64,000 nucleotides of DNA from Enterococcus plantarum. Its GTDB lineage: Bacteria > Bacillota > Bacilli > Lactobacillales > Enterococcaceae. The notes under the pieces are model-generated. The model saw nothing but the letters and a program-made list of their open reading frames with translations, was not told the origin of the DNA and ran no database searches. Positions 18,840 to 26,457 of this stretch are shown in pieces. The stretch is taken from the NCBI RefSeq assembly GCF_001730295.1, contig NZ_MIKA01000047.1, positions 107,075 to 171,074 of the forward strand, read 5' to 3'. How positions within the stretch are numbered: the first letter of the stretch is position 1; each line of letters starts with the position of its first letter. Position numbers and translations under genes: made by a program.

Positions 18840-18950
18840 GCTAGTGCTTTTGTGCTAGCAATTGGCAACTTGTATAGATAGGTGGTACTGTCTATGCAAG
18901 GCTTCATCATGTGATTGCTGTCAGATGGTGAAGTGCCTTTTTATTTTGCA
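18840..18950 (+). ncRNA. Candidate structured small RNA, copy A
   Basis: About 105-110 bases with three hairpins. Hairpin 1 pairs GCTAGTGC with GTGCTAGC (18840-18859). Hairpin 2 is a 12-position stem starting CTTG and ending CAAG (18869-18900) that displays the loop GGTGGTAC. Hairpin 3 (18900-18937) starts GGCTTCA, ends TGAAGTGCC, has loop TTGCTG and a T-rich tail, and looks like an intrinsic terminator. No peptide with a ribosome site is encoded. A second copy (19230-19345) keeps the loops and the pairing while many stem bases differ. Both lie just upstream of a type I toxin locus, but I see no long complementarity to it. The family is unknown to me. Confidence 0.65.
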
Positions 18951-18953
18951 TCA

Positions 18954-19052
18954 TCCCGACTGACCAAAAGGCAGAATAGATGATGCAAAGTACAAGGTGA
19001 ACGAAGTGAACGTTGTCTCCTTGTCTTATATCTATCATTGATCATTTGCTTT
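18954..19052. other. Two further hairpins after RNA A
   Basis: GCATCAT and ATGATGC pair across about 25 bases (18959-18990), and CAAGG with an inner AACG/CGTT closes on CCTTG (18992-19024). No T-tract follows either, so they may be processing or readthrough structures. Confidence 0.4.
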
Positions 19053-19091
19053 ACTTTGAATGAAACCTCCTTTGACTAGATTTGTAGAATA

Positions 19092-19128
19092 GAAAAAACG
19101 ATATCAGGTAACATCACCCAATATCGTT
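19092..19128 (-). terminator. Minus-strand terminator without an obvious gene
   Basis: On the minus strand AACGATAT-GGGT pairs with ACC-ATATCGTT and is followed by TTTTTTC. It would stop a leftward transcript arriving from the RNA B/toxin side, where no minus-strand gene is seen. Confidence 0.6.
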
Positions 19129-19194
19129 CACAATAGTCCCAAAGAATCATCTACTACTTTTTCAGAATAACCCAAGGAGAATCCAAGAAACCTA

Positions 19195-19223
19195 TAGAAA
19201 AATAGGCAGACTTTAGGTACAAT
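19195..19223 (+). promoter_or_regulatory. Promoter of small RNA B
   Basis: TAGAAA (19195-19200), 17 bases and TACAAT (19218-19223), identical boxes to those of RNA A. Confidence 0.65.
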
Positions 19224-19229
19224 GAAAGA

Positions 19230-19345
19230 AGCTAGTATATGTTGCTAGCACTATTGGCAACTTGTTTGGGCAGGTGGTACTGTCTTTACAAGGCTTCAAA
19301 TGCTTGGTTGCTGCCAGGCTTTGAAGTGCCAATTTATTTTTATAT
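19230..19345 (+). ncRNA. Candidate structured small RNA, copy B
   Basis: Paralog of copy A about 390 bases downstream. Hairpin 1 pairs GCTAGTA with TGCTAGC (19231-19249). Hairpin 2 (19261-19292) again starts CTTG, ends CAAG and has the loop GGTGGTAC, but its upper stem is GGGCA/TGTCT instead of AGATA/TGTCT. Hairpin 3 (19292-19330) has GGCTTCAAA / TTTGAAGTGCC and loop TTGCTG. Base changes that keep pairing support a selected RNA structure. A second terminator hairpin follows at 19355-19385. Function is unknown; it could regulate by base pairing through the exposed GGUGGUAC loop. Confidence 0.65.
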
Positions 19346-19354
19346 TCAGATTTG

Positions 19355-19385
19355 AACAGTTCATGTTGATATGAGCTGTTTTTTC
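19355..19385 (+). terminator. Second terminator downstream of RNA B
   Basis: AACAGTTCAT and ATGAGCTGTT pair around a 6-base loop and are followed by T residues. Confidence 0.75.
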
Positions 19386-19563
19386 TATTCTACCTCTTAA
19401 GTATATCTGAAAAGAATACGAACACGCAACATAATTTTTCTTACAAATACAATTAAATAACACAAAAAATCGCTCCCTTATATATAAGGAAAAATAACAA
19501 AAAAATTTTTGGAATTTTATTTTTAATCGTATCAAATATCGTTTATGATAGGAAATTTATTCA

Positions 19564-19592
19564 TTCAAAAAGTTTTTCAGGTATGATATACT
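19564..19592 (+). promoter_or_regulatory. Promoter of the type I toxin mRNA
   Basis: TTCAAA (19564-19569), 17 bases and TATACT (19587-19592), preceded by the extended -10 TGA. The transcript would start near 19599 with a long leader that holds a GGCGACTTC/GAAGTCGCC stem (19619-19676). Confidence 0.65.
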
Positions 19593-19740
19593 TTTCATTG
19601 TAGAGAAGTTATGACGGTGGCGACTTCTGAAAGTGAGTACTTAAATTTCGAAGGATGCAACGCTCCTGAAGTCGCCTTGTACTGTTCAACATCAGTTCAT
19701 AAAAACATTCACTGTGTTTCTCAGCAAAAGAGAAAGCCTT

Positions 19741-19845
19741 TTGTCAGCATTGGATACAATTAAACTGATCCTAAGCTTTGGTATGTTTACCATCGCTTTA
19801 ATTCGTTTAGTTGTAGAATTGCTTAAAAACGACAAAAAGAAATGA
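19741..19845 (+). CDS. Small hydrophobic holin-like toxin of a type I toxin-antitoxin system
   Basis: Encodes about 34 residues, (M)SALDTIKLILSFGMFTIALI then RLVVELLKNDKKK: one transmembrane helix and a Lys-rich tail, as in the putative holin-like toxins of Firmicutes (TxpA/BsrG-like class). The start is uncertain. TTG at 19741 gives the typical N-terminus; a GTG at 19714 would add nine residues and neither has a strong ribosome site, which fits tight translational control. The mRNA leader can fold with a 9-bp stem. A convergent antisense RNA overlaps its 3' end. Overproduction of such peptides damages the membrane; here that is inference from the family. Confidence 0.75.
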   Translation: MSALDTIKLILSFGMFTIALIRLVVELLKNDKKK

Positions 19846-19958
19846 CCGTTCATTAACTTTAGCCAGTTAAACGATCATTTCATAATGATATAAAATACTT
19901 GCTACCGTCTTAAACGGCTCTACATAGGAGAGGTATGTTAGCGCATATCTCTCTTATC
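19833..19958 (-). ncRNA. Antisense RNA antitoxin for the holin-like toxin
   Basis: The minus strand carries its own promoter (19965-19993) and three hairpins: AGAGATATG/CATACCTCT, CCGT/ACGG around TTTAAG, and a terminator stem AAATGATCGTT/AACGGTCATTT with CTTTTT after it. The last stem is better paired on this strand than on the plus strand (G-U instead of C-A). The RNA overlaps the final toxin codons and the 3' untranslated region, as RatA does with TxpA. Confidence 0.7.
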
Positions 19959-19964
19959 ACTTGC

Positions 19965-19993
19965 ATTATAGCATACAACACACTTTTTTTCCA
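19965..19993 (-). promoter_or_regulatory. Promoter of the antisense RNA
   Basis: On the minus strand TGGAAA, 17 bases and TATAAT, with an extended -10 TGC. It is a stronger promoter than that of the toxin, as expected for an antitoxin. Confidence 0.7.
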
Positions 19994-20015
19994 TATCCAC
20001 TTAAAAGAGTATTTT

Positions 20016-20576
20016 CTAATTCTTGCTTAGAATCCGTTTATAGATGATCGGTCTATCAAATCCAAAGACTCGTTTATCCCCATTAAACATTTCCTCTTTT
20101 ATGACCAATGCTTCATCAGATAGTTCTTGCTTTAAAATAAACGCTGTTTTCTTCGTAAACATACTGTGTGATTCACCAGTAAACGTCCCCTCATGTTCCT
20201 TATAGTGCAATGGAACAAATTTATCAGATACTGAAAGAACCGTAAAATCAATTTCATTTAGTTCATTAAATTTAGTGTTCATTAATTCTTTTGGCACAGT
20301 GATCGATTTTAACACAACATCACCAGATTCATCTGTTGAAAATAGAAAAATATCTGATTTGAATTTCTCCTTATTTTTCAACGTATAGTAACTTTCTTCA
20401 TGCAAAAATACACCATCGAATTCTTTTGGACGATTCACAATCAAGTCATCTAGAATAGTATTATTGTGTATGGCAAAGGGAAATGTCTCTTGTTCTTCTT
20501 CCGATAGAGAGTGAAACTGCTCACTATTATCGAAACGTCCACTTAACAGTTGAATAACTTTCTTCAAATTTTCCAT
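20016..20576 (-). CDS. CpcT/CpeT-like (DUF1001) family protein, tentative
   Basis: A 186-residue soluble protein. Its pattern of L-x-GRFDNSEQF near the N-terminus, a central FDGVFLHEESYYTLKN region and a C-terminal KEEMFNGDKRVFGFDRPIIYKRI resembles the lipocalin-like CpcT/CpeT fold, which in cyanobacteria attaches bilins. Enterococci make no phycobiliproteins, so any role is unknown; binding of another hydrophobic ligand is possible. The ATG at 20576 has GGAG eight bases upstream. It is a lone gene on the minus strand, divergent from carbonic anhydrase. Confidence 0.6.
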   Translation of the reverse strand: MENLKKVIQLLSGRFDNSEQFHSLSEEEQETFPFAIHNNTILDDLIVNRPKEFDGVFLHEESYYTLKNKEKFKSDIFLFSTDESGDVVLKSITVPKELMNTKFNELNEIDFTVLSVSDKFVPLHYKEHEGTFTGESHSMFTKKTAFILKQELSDEALVIKEEMFNGDKRVFGFDRPIIYKRILSKN

Positions 20577-20766
20577 ACCGCTCACTCCGCTTTCTTTTTA
20601 ATTGGCAATTAAAGTACAATGGCTTCTATTTTATTTTATCAAAAAAACGAAATAGAAAAAAGAGACTCAGAAATAATCATCAGTAAAATGATCAAGGTAC
20701 AAGAGATCAATAGGGTGAACGATAATCTATTATTTCGTGATCCGAGTCGATTAAATGAAAAAAATA

Positions 20767-20795
20767 TTTATTTTTTGTGAAAAACAAGATATAAT
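20767..20795 (+). promoter_or_regulatory. Possible carbonic anhydrase promoter
   Basis: TTTATT (20767-20772), 17 bases and a perfect TATAAT (20790-20795), 32 bases upstream of the start codon. Confidence 0.5.
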
Positions 20796-20827
20796 AGATT
20801 GTATTTTAAAGAAAGAAGGATGAAAAA

Positions 20828-21601
20828 ATGAAAAGAAAAGTACTCTCTCTATTACTTTTAAGTTTTACAGCCGTTTTAGCTGTTGGCTGTACATCAAACA
20901 AAAGTACTAGTGACGCATCTGATAAGAAAGATGCTAAAACGGAATCAACAACACATGCAAAAAAATCTGAACATATCGATTATGATGATCAGGAAGAGTG
21001 GGAATTCTCTGCTGGAAAGATGCAGTCACCCATTGATATTGTTACAAAAAAAGCAGAAGCGATGACGCCAGATACTGGAACAATTACAATTGATTACGGA
21101 AAAGATATTACGAAAGCAGAGAATAACGGTCATAGTATCCAAATCACAGATGGGGGTACATCCGTAATTAATGGACGAAACTTTACATTGAGTCAGTTTC
21201 ATTTTCATGCGGAAAGTGAACATACTGTTGACGGTAAACATTATCCGATCGAAGCACATTTTGTTAATACTGCCCAAGATGGACGCATTGCAGTGATTGG
21301 AGTATTTTTCAAGGAAGGTACTGAAAATAAAGGCTTCCAAGAAGTTTTAGATGACGTAAACAATGATAAAAACGATCCAATAACTGATCTAAATGATATG
21401 ATCCCATCTAATAGAAGCTATTATCATTATCTAGGTTCATTGACTACACCACCACTAAATGAAAATGTGGAATGGTATGTGATGAAAGAACCTGTGGAAG
21501 TATCTTCAGGTCAAATCGAAGAATTCAAAAAATTGTATTCACATAATAATAGAGAAGTTCAACCGTTGAATGATCGATCAATTATAGAGCATGATGAATA
21601 A
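20828..21601 (+). CDS. Alpha-class carbonic anhydrase, lipoprotein
   Basis: Hydrates CO2 to bicarbonate at the outer face of the membrane. The signal peptide ends in the lipobox LAVGC (C21), followed by a Lys/Ser/Thr linker. The zinc ligands are H125 and H127 in SQFHFHAESEH and H144 in IEAHFV; the spacing of 17 is that of bacterial alpha enzymes. The active-site wall QSPIDIV and the substrate-pocket SLTTPPLNENVEW are intact. The 257 residues are normal length. AAAGAAAGGATG precedes the ATG. It is a single gene with a terminator at 21642-21670. Extracellular lipid-anchored carbonic anhydrase may serve pH or bicarbonate supply. Confidence 0.95.
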   Translation: MKRKVLSLLLLSFTAVLAVGCTSNKSTSDASDKKDAKTESTTHAKKSEHIDYDDQEEWEFSAGKMQSPIDIVTKKAEAMTPDTGTITIDYGKDITKAENNGHSIQITDGGTSVINGRNFTLSQFHFHAESEHTVDGKHYPIEAHFVNTAQDGRIAVIGVFFKEGTENKGFQEVLDDVNNDKNDPITDLNDMIPSNRSYYHYLGSLTTPPLNENVEWYVMKEPVEVSSGQIEEFKKLYSHNNREVQPLNDRSIIEHDE

Positions 21602-21641
21602 GTAAAATGTTGTTTGCAGTAATTAAAAGTTGAATAACGAG

Positions 21642-21670
21642 CCATGATGGTGTTTATCATCATGGTTTTT
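21642..21670 (+). terminator. Terminator of the carbonic anhydrase gene
   Basis: CCATGATG and CATCATGG pair around an 8-base loop and are followed by five T residues. Confidence 0.85.
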
Positions 21671-21742
21671 ATGTTAGAGTGAATAATCTAATGGAAATTT
21701 AACAGTTGTTCTTATTTTTTACAAAGAAGGGATGGCACCAAA

Positions 21743-22222
21743 ATGAAAAAGAAGGGTTATCTAGTCAGTTTGTTACTACTGTTAATAATCAGTTGTGTAA
21801 CAGTTACTGCCTGTAACAAAACAAAAGCTCAGACACAAAATAGCGGAGAAACGAAGCTTAAAAATCAGGCGTTAAGCAAAGAAACAATTGAATCATCCAA
21901 TAAGAAATTAAGCAAAAGGAATGCAGATTCATTCTCGTTAGATCTGAAAAATGCGAGTGCAGAAAGACTTTATGAAACTTTTAATGGTCCGAATGCAGAT
22001 GAGATTATCGCTCTTTTAGAAATGAATCATGATGATTCAGATAGAATTTTAGTAACGACGGATGGGACGATATTAACGGGGCAACTTGGAGATGAAAATG
22101 GTAGGAAAGTTGATTCTAATACGGATAAAAATAGTATAACGGTGAAAGAGCTTAAAGATTTAGTTTTAAAACACAAAGAAAAGATAGATGAATTAGCAGC
22201 AAAAGATAGTTCGTTAGAGTAG
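21743..22222 (+). CDS. Lipoprotein of unknown function
   Basis: A 159-residue protein with a clear lipoprotein signal: basic start MKKKGY, a hydrophobic core and lipobox VTAC at about 21-24. The mature part is hydrophilic. A region near 65-115 (SAERLYETFNGPNADEIIAL and DRILVTTDGTILTG) may form a small alpha/beta domain, followed by a Lys/Glu-rich helix. I do not recognise the family. AGAAGGGATG lies upstream of the ATG and a terminator follows, so it is probably monocistronic. Confidence 0.75.
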   Translation: MKKKGYLVSLLLLLIISCVTVTACNKTKAQTQNSGETKLKNQALSKETIESSNKKLSKRNADSFSLDLKNASAERLYETFNGPNADEIIALLEMNHDDSDRILVTTDGTILTGQLGDENGRKVDSNTDKNSITVKELKDLVLKHKEKIDELAAKDSSLE

Positions 22223-22228
22223 TTCACT

Positions 22229-22252
22229 AACGGGCAAATGGGCTCGTTTTTT
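22229..22252 (+). terminator. Terminator after the lipoprotein gene
   Basis: AACGGGC and GCTCGTT pair (one G-U) around a short loop, then six T residues. Confidence 0.75.
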
Positions 22253-22327
22253 GTTTACTAGATAAGACGGATGTTTAAGCTTATACAAAAAATGAGTTTT
22301 AGGTGTGAACACTAATACCTTGATAGG

Positions 22328-22669
22328 ATGGTGACGAATACATATATGCAAAAGAAACGGTTAAAAAAAGAATTATTTAGTTGCTTACTCTACCTCTTGA
22401 TTCCATTGATATTGGGTGCAGTAGCAAGCATCTGGATTAAAGTATCAATTCTAACTATCGTAGCGATCCTTTATGGCATCATGCTTGTTTTTATGATCCC
22501 GTCAGATGTTTTTTTTAGTAGTACATTGGATTACAACATAAAATCAGTTAATCCAAGTTACAAACATGAAAAACCAGATTATATCGGTGGTACTAAACAA
22601 CAGTTACTTCATTTTACTTTAGTGGCTTTTGGATTAGTCGTTTGTTTGTTGCTTATGTTGCTCGATTGA
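22328..22669 (+). CDS. Small membrane protein of unknown function
   Basis: A protein of up to 113 residues with two adjacent transmembrane helices at about 18-55 and one at the C-terminus (about 92-112). A polar segment lies between them (DYNIKSVNPSYKHEKPDYIG). The start is uncertain: ATG at 22328, GTG at 22331 and ATG at 22346 are all possible and none has a good ribosome site. It sits 36 bp upstream of paiA and may be co-transcribed with it. Family not recognised. Confidence 0.6.
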   Translation: MVTNTYMQKKRLKKELFSCLLYLLIPLILGAVASIWIKVSILTIVAILYGIMLVFMIPSDVFFSSTLDYNIKSVNPSYKHEKPDYIGGTKQQLLHFTLVAFGLVVCLLLMLLD

Positions 22670-22705
22670 TTCTGTTCCAAAAAAGATGAGAAAGAAGGAA
22701 AAGCG

Positions 22706-23221
22706 ATGATAGAAATTAAAAAAATTAGCCTAAATGACCTAGTAGCATTACAAACATTAAGCATCAAAACCTTCACAGATACCTTTGCTAAAGACAATAC
22801 GCCAGAAGATTTAAAAGAGTATCTTGACCAAGCGTATACAGAAGAAAAATTAACGAGTGAGCTTCAAAATAAACAGTCAGAGTTTTATTTTATTTATTCA
22901 GATGATCAACTGGCTGGATATTTAAAAATCAATGTAAATGATGCACAGACTGAAACCATTGAGGAAGATGCGTTGGAGATTGAACGAATTTATATCGATT
23001 CAGATTTTAAAAGACTAGGACTTGGAAAATTGCTTTATACTAAAGCGATAGAGCGAGCAAAAGAGTTAAACAAGACCGCTATCTGGTTAGGCGTTTGGGA
23101 GCGTAATTTTTCTGCGATGAAATTTTATCGTAAGATGGGATTTACTCAGGTAGGAGCGCATTCTTTTTTCATGGGTGAGGATGAACAGACTGATTTAATC
23201 ATGAAAAAGAATCTAAAATAA
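22706..23221 (+). CDS. paiA: PaiA-like polyamine N-acetyltransferase
   Basis: A 171-residue GNAT enzyme that closely follows my recollection of Bacillus subtilis PaiA, which acetylates spermidine and spermine with acetyl-CoA. Shared segments include TFTDTFAKDNTPEDLKEYL, the strand LAGYLKINVNDAQTE, the acetyl-CoA loop RLGLGKLLYTKA and the end IWLGVWERNFSAMKFYRKMG with GAHSFFMGEDEQTDLIM. AGAAAGAAGGAAA precedes the ATG. Polyamine acetylation limits toxic excess. The downstream amidase begins about 100 bp later, probably from its own promoter (TATAAT at 23287). Confidence 0.9.
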   Translation: MIEIKKISLNDLVALQTLSIKTFTDTFAKDNTPEDLKEYLDQAYTEEKLTSELQNKQSEFYFIYSDDQLAGYLKINVNDAQTETIEEDALEIERIYIDSDFKRLGLGKLLYTKAIERAKELNKTAIWLGVWERNFSAMKFYRKMGFTQVGAHSFFMGEDEQTDLIMKKNLK

Positions 23222-23322
23222 TCTTTTCACTGTTGAGAATGATATTCTTTCAAGCAAAATCAACCTAAAAATACCCCAACAACCTGTATAATGATACCAT
23301 CAGGATTGTAAGGGGGATGATC

Positions 23323-24783
23323 ATGAAAGACGGTTTGTACTACGCAACACAATTTAGAGATAAAAAGCTAAGCGTGACGGAGTGGATCGATGAACGGGAA
23401 CAGCAAGTTAAAAAGATAAATCCTGAACTCAATGCCTTTGTTGACTGGGATACGGAAGCTGCGAAACAACAATATGAAGCTAGAGGAGCAGAAACTGGTC
23501 CTTTTTTTGGCTTACCTATTCCGTTGAAAATGCTTGGACAAGATAAAGCAGGAATGAAATCAACATCTGGGTCTCGTTTATTTCAAGAAAACCGTGCAAA
23601 TTCAACGGATAATTTTGTGAAAGGTTTAGAACGATTGGGCTTGATTCCATTAGGAAAAACCAATGCGCCAGAGTTCGGCTTTAAAAATATTTCTGATCCG
23701 ACGATTTACGGACCAGCTAAAAATCCATGGAATCTTGCCTATTCACCTGGAGGTTCAAGTGGTGGCGCTGCGGCAGCCGTTGCCAGTGGGTTATTTCCAA
23801 TTGCTGGAGCAAGTGATGGCGGTGGTTCGATTCGGATTCCAGCTTCTTTTAGTGGACTGATTGGATTGAAACCTACGCGTGGTAGTATGCCAGTTGGACC
23901 TAATGGCTGGCGTGGTTGGCAAGGAGCATCAATCAATTTTGCTTTAACGGTGTCGATGAGAGATACCGAAACGTTATTTTATCATTTACGTGGGACCGAA
24001 AAAGCAGCACCGTATCAAGCGCCGAAAGCTGAGTGGAGTCATCAAGAGGTAGCAGAGAAACAAGTTTTGAAAATTGCTTTTTTTACGGAATCACCTGTAG
24101 GAACGCCCGTTTCAGTGGAAGCGATAAAAGCAACACATAATGCAGCAACATTTTTAGAACAACAAGGGCATGAAGTCACCGAAATGTCGTATCCAATCAA
24201 TGGACGTCAATTGATCGACAGCTATTATTTGATGAATGGCGCCGAAACAGCCGCTATGTTTGAAGGGATCCAAGAGGCAATTCAGCGACCGCTGACGAAA
24301 AAGGATATGGAGCTAATGACTTGGGGCATCTACCAATATGGAATACAGCTGCCAGCAAGTCAGTATACAAGATCACTTCACCTGTGGGATCAAGCGGCAT
24401 ATAAGATGGAGCAATTATTCGAGGAATACGATGTAGTATTAACGCCTACTACAGCGGATATCGCACCTAAAATCGATGCAGAATTACAGAGTGATCAGAT
24501 TCGTAAAGACTTGGCTCAAGCGGAGTCTCTTTCCGGTATACAGTTAAAAGACTTAATCTATGATATGTTTGAAAAAAGTCTGACGATCACGCCATATACT
24601 CAACTTGCTAATTTAACGGGACAACCCGCAATCAGTTTACCTACTCATGTAGCAGAAACTGGTTTACCGCTAGGCATTCAATTTATGGCATCTAAAGGCC
24701 GCGAAGATGTATTATTCCAAGTTGGAAAGTTGTTTGAGCAAGAACAGAAATTCTTATTACCAAAATTTTATCGTGAATCATAG
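23323..24783 (+). CDS. Amidase signature family enzyme
   Basis: A 486-residue amidase, hydrolysing an unknown amide. The Ser-cisSer-Lys catalytic set is present: K in IPLKMLGQ, S in [16 protein letters not shown] and S in [15 protein letters not shown], followed by IGLKPTRG. I use the ATG at 23323, six bases after AAGGGGG; the ATG two codons earlier abuts that site. The gene is followed nine bases later by an amino-acid ABC binding-protein gene, so enzyme and importer may act on the same amide-containing substrate. GatA is excluded because no gatB/gatC neighbours are present. Confidence 0.92.
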   Translation: MKDGLYYATQFRDKKLSVTEWIDEREQQVKKINPELNAFVDWDTEAAKQQYEARGAETGPFFGLPIPLKMLGQDKAGMKSTSGSRLFQENRANSTDNFVKGLERLGLIPLGKTNAPEFGFKNISDPTIYGPAKNPWNLAYSPGGSSGGAAAAVASGLFPIAGASDGGGSIRIPASFSGLIGLKPTRGSMPVGPNGWRGWQGASINFALTVSMRDTETLFYHLRGTEKAAPYQAPKAEWSHQEVAEKQVLKIAFFTESPVGTPVSVEAIKATHNAATFLEQQGHEVTEMSYPINGRQLIDSYYLMNGAETAAMFEGIQEAIQRPLTKKDMELMTWGIYQYGIQLPASQYTRSLHLWDQAAYKMEQLFEEYDVVLTPTTADIAPKIDAELQSDQIRKDLAQAESLSGIQLKDLIYDMFEKSLTITPYTQLANLTGQPAISLPTHVAETGLPLGIQFMASKGREDVLFQVGKLFEQEQKFLLPKFYRES

Positions 24784-24792
24784 GAGGTTCAA

Positions 24793-25639
24793 ATGAAGAA
24801 AGTATTCGCTAGTTTTAGTATTGTTGCATTAAGTTTAGTGTTCGTTGCGTGTGGTGGAACAAAAGAGCAGACTGCTGGAAAAGATAACAGCTGGCAAAAA
24901 GTAGAGGATGCAAAAAAAGCTAACAGTTGCCACATCAGGAACGTTATTCCCATCATCTTATTATAACGATGAGAACAAATTAACGGGTTATGATGTGGAT
25001 GTCATCAAAGAAGTTGCCAAACGTTTAAATGTTGAGGTTAAATTTAAAGAATACAATGTAGATGGCCAAATTACGTCAGTGGATAAAGGGGAAGCTGATT
25101 TAGCGGCGAACGATTTTGGCTTATCAGGGGACCGAGGGAAAAAATTTATTTTATCTTCTCCAATCAAGTATTCATTTGACAGCATGATCGTTCGAAAAAG
25201 TGACGATTCTGGTATTGCTTCTCTTGAAGATTTAAAAGGCAAGAAAGCAGCTGGCGAGCCCAATACCAACTACATGAAGATAGCGGAAAAATACGGAGCA
25301 AAATTAGTAACCTATGATAATGCGACAAATGATCAATATTTGACTGATGTGGCGAATGGTCGCACAGATGTTATTTTAAACGATTATTATTTACAAAAAA
25401 TGTCTGTAGGGGCGTTGCCAGATATTCCAGTGAAAATCTTAGAAGACGTCTACTTTAATGCCAACTTTACTGGCTTTTTGATGAAAAAAGACAGTGCCGC
25501 TTTAAGTAAAAAAATTGATGAAACACTAGACGCAATGCAAGAGGATGGAACCATGAAAAAAATCTCTGAAACGTATTTCCAAACAGATGTGTCAGTGGAG
25601 CCGAAAGAAAAAGTCGAAGAAAGTGTTTCAGTAGAGTAG
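24793..25639 (+). pseudogene. Amino-acid ABC transporter substrate-binding lipoprotein, frameshifted
   Basis: The first 40 codons read a perfect lipoprotein signal, MKKVFASFSIVALSLVFVACGG, in one frame. The mature domain (KLTVATSGTLFPSSYYNDEN, then LTGYDVDVIKEVAKRLNVEV and so on) is in another frame. The switch falls in a run of seven A residues at 24912-24918; six would give a continuous VEDAKKLTVATSG. The rest is an intact family 3 amino-acid-binding protein of about 240 residues. A start at the internal ATG (24908) would make an unexported protein. This is a recent mutation, a phase-variable tract or a sequencing error. GGAGG precedes the start at 24793. Confidence 0.88.
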
Positions 25640-26320
25640 ATGTATATACCAAAAATCGATTTTCAGTTAATGATCGACTCAATTCCCTTTTTGTTGACTG
25701 GTTTGCCTTATACACTTGGCATCAGTATCGTGACGTTTTTGATGGGAAATGTCCTTGGTATTTTGTTGACTGTCTTGGGGATGTTGCCTTCGAAAGTGAT
25801 TAAAGGGCTTGTCCGATTTTATATTTCGTTTTTACGGGGAGTGCCTGGTTTGGTCTTGTTGTTTCTGTTGTATTTTGGACTGCCCTATCAATTAAGTGCA
25901 CTGACAGCAGCTTGTATTTGTTTTAGTTTGACGAGCAGTGCGTTTATTGCAGAAATCTATCGTGGTTCTATTGCCGGAGTGGAGGCAGGGCAGTGGGATG
26001 CGGCGTATGCGTTAGGGTTGCCGTTTGGGAAAGTGATGCGTAAAATTATCTTACCGCAAGCCTTTCGGATTTCGATTCCAGCTTTAGGGAATGTGGCGAT
26101 GGATTTGTTAAAAGGCACGTCTTTAGCTGCAATGATCACGATCCCTGATATTTTCCAAAAGGCAAAAATTGTAGGTGGAAGAACATTTGATTATATGACA
26201 ATGTATATTTTAGTGGCAGTAATGTATTGGCTACTTTGTGTGGCGATAGGCTGGGGGCAAAGTTGGTTGGAGAGACATTATGTCAATCGTTATAAAGGAA
26301 CATCAGAAGTGAGCTCGTAA
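25640..26320 (+). CDS. Amino-acid ABC transporter permease (HisM family)
   Basis: A 226-residue membrane protein with about five helices and the EAA loop that binds the ATPase (SIAGVEAGQWDAAYALGLP, then RKIILPQAFRISIPALGN). The pattern is that of polar amino-acid permeases. Its ATG directly follows the stop of the binding-protein gene (no gap), so translation is coupled. No ATP-binding subunit gene follows; a terminator ends the unit, so the transporter needs an ATPase from elsewhere or is inactive because of the frameshifted partner. Confidence 0.92.
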   Translation: MYIPKIDFQLMIDSIPFLLTGLPYTLGISIVTFLMGNVLGILLTVLGMLPSKVIKGLVRFYISFLRGVPGLVLLFLLYFGLPYQLSALTAACICFSLTSSAFIAEIYRGSIAGVEAGQWDAAYALGLPFGKVMRKIILPQAFRISIPALGNVAMDLLKGTSLAAMITIPDIFQKAKIVGGRTFDYMTMYILVAVMYWLLCVAIGWGQSWLERHYVNRYKGTSEVSS

Positions 26321-26324
26321 AATA

Positions 26325-26372
26325 AACTGTGTAAGGGGCTGTGTGAAAAACGGCTGCTTACATAGTTTTTTG
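26325..26372 (+). terminator. Terminator of the amidase/ABC unit
   Basis: AACTGTGTAAG pairs with CTTACATAGTT across a long loop, followed by six T residues. Confidence 0.8.
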
Positions 26373-26457
26373 TTTGTGGGATTTATTGTTCTATTCTTCT
26401 CAAAAAACGAGTATAATTAAGTCGGATGATAATGATGATTAGAAAGTAGGAATAACA

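Noticed and set aside
18542..18844. 100-codon plus-strand ORF
   Set aside because: No ribosome site, biased Pro/Thr/Asn/Leu composition without recognisable domain, and it runs into the promoter and 5' end of small RNA A.
18861..18900. GGTGGTAC in the small RNAs as a T-box
   Set aside because: A true T-box needs GGTGGNACCGCG and a long stem I with specifier loop; here the motif is a hairpin loop in an RNA of about 110 bases.
18840..19345. Twin RNAs as tracrRNA or CRISPR-related
   Set aside because: No repeat array, no cas genes and no anti-repeat in the window; similarity to tracrRNA is limited to short AACTTG-like pieces.
19476..19489. 14-bp palindrome CCTTATATATAAGG as an operator
   Set aside because: AT-rich palindromes of this size are expected in such sequence; no second copy or adjacent promoter was found.
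19296..19535. 79-codon minus-strand ORF
   Set aside because: Cys/Phe/Asn-rich random-looking sequence with no ribosome site; antisense to terminators after RNA B.
19610..19765. 51-codon ORF MTVATSESEYLNFEGC... overlapping the toxin
   Set aside because: Only a weak AGAG site; most of it lies in the hairpin leader of the toxin mRNA and it overlaps the toxin in another frame.
24912..24918. Programmed -1 ribosomal frameshift at A AAA AAA
   Set aside because: A -1 shift leads to the third frame, not to the frame of the mature binding protein; loss of one A is needed.
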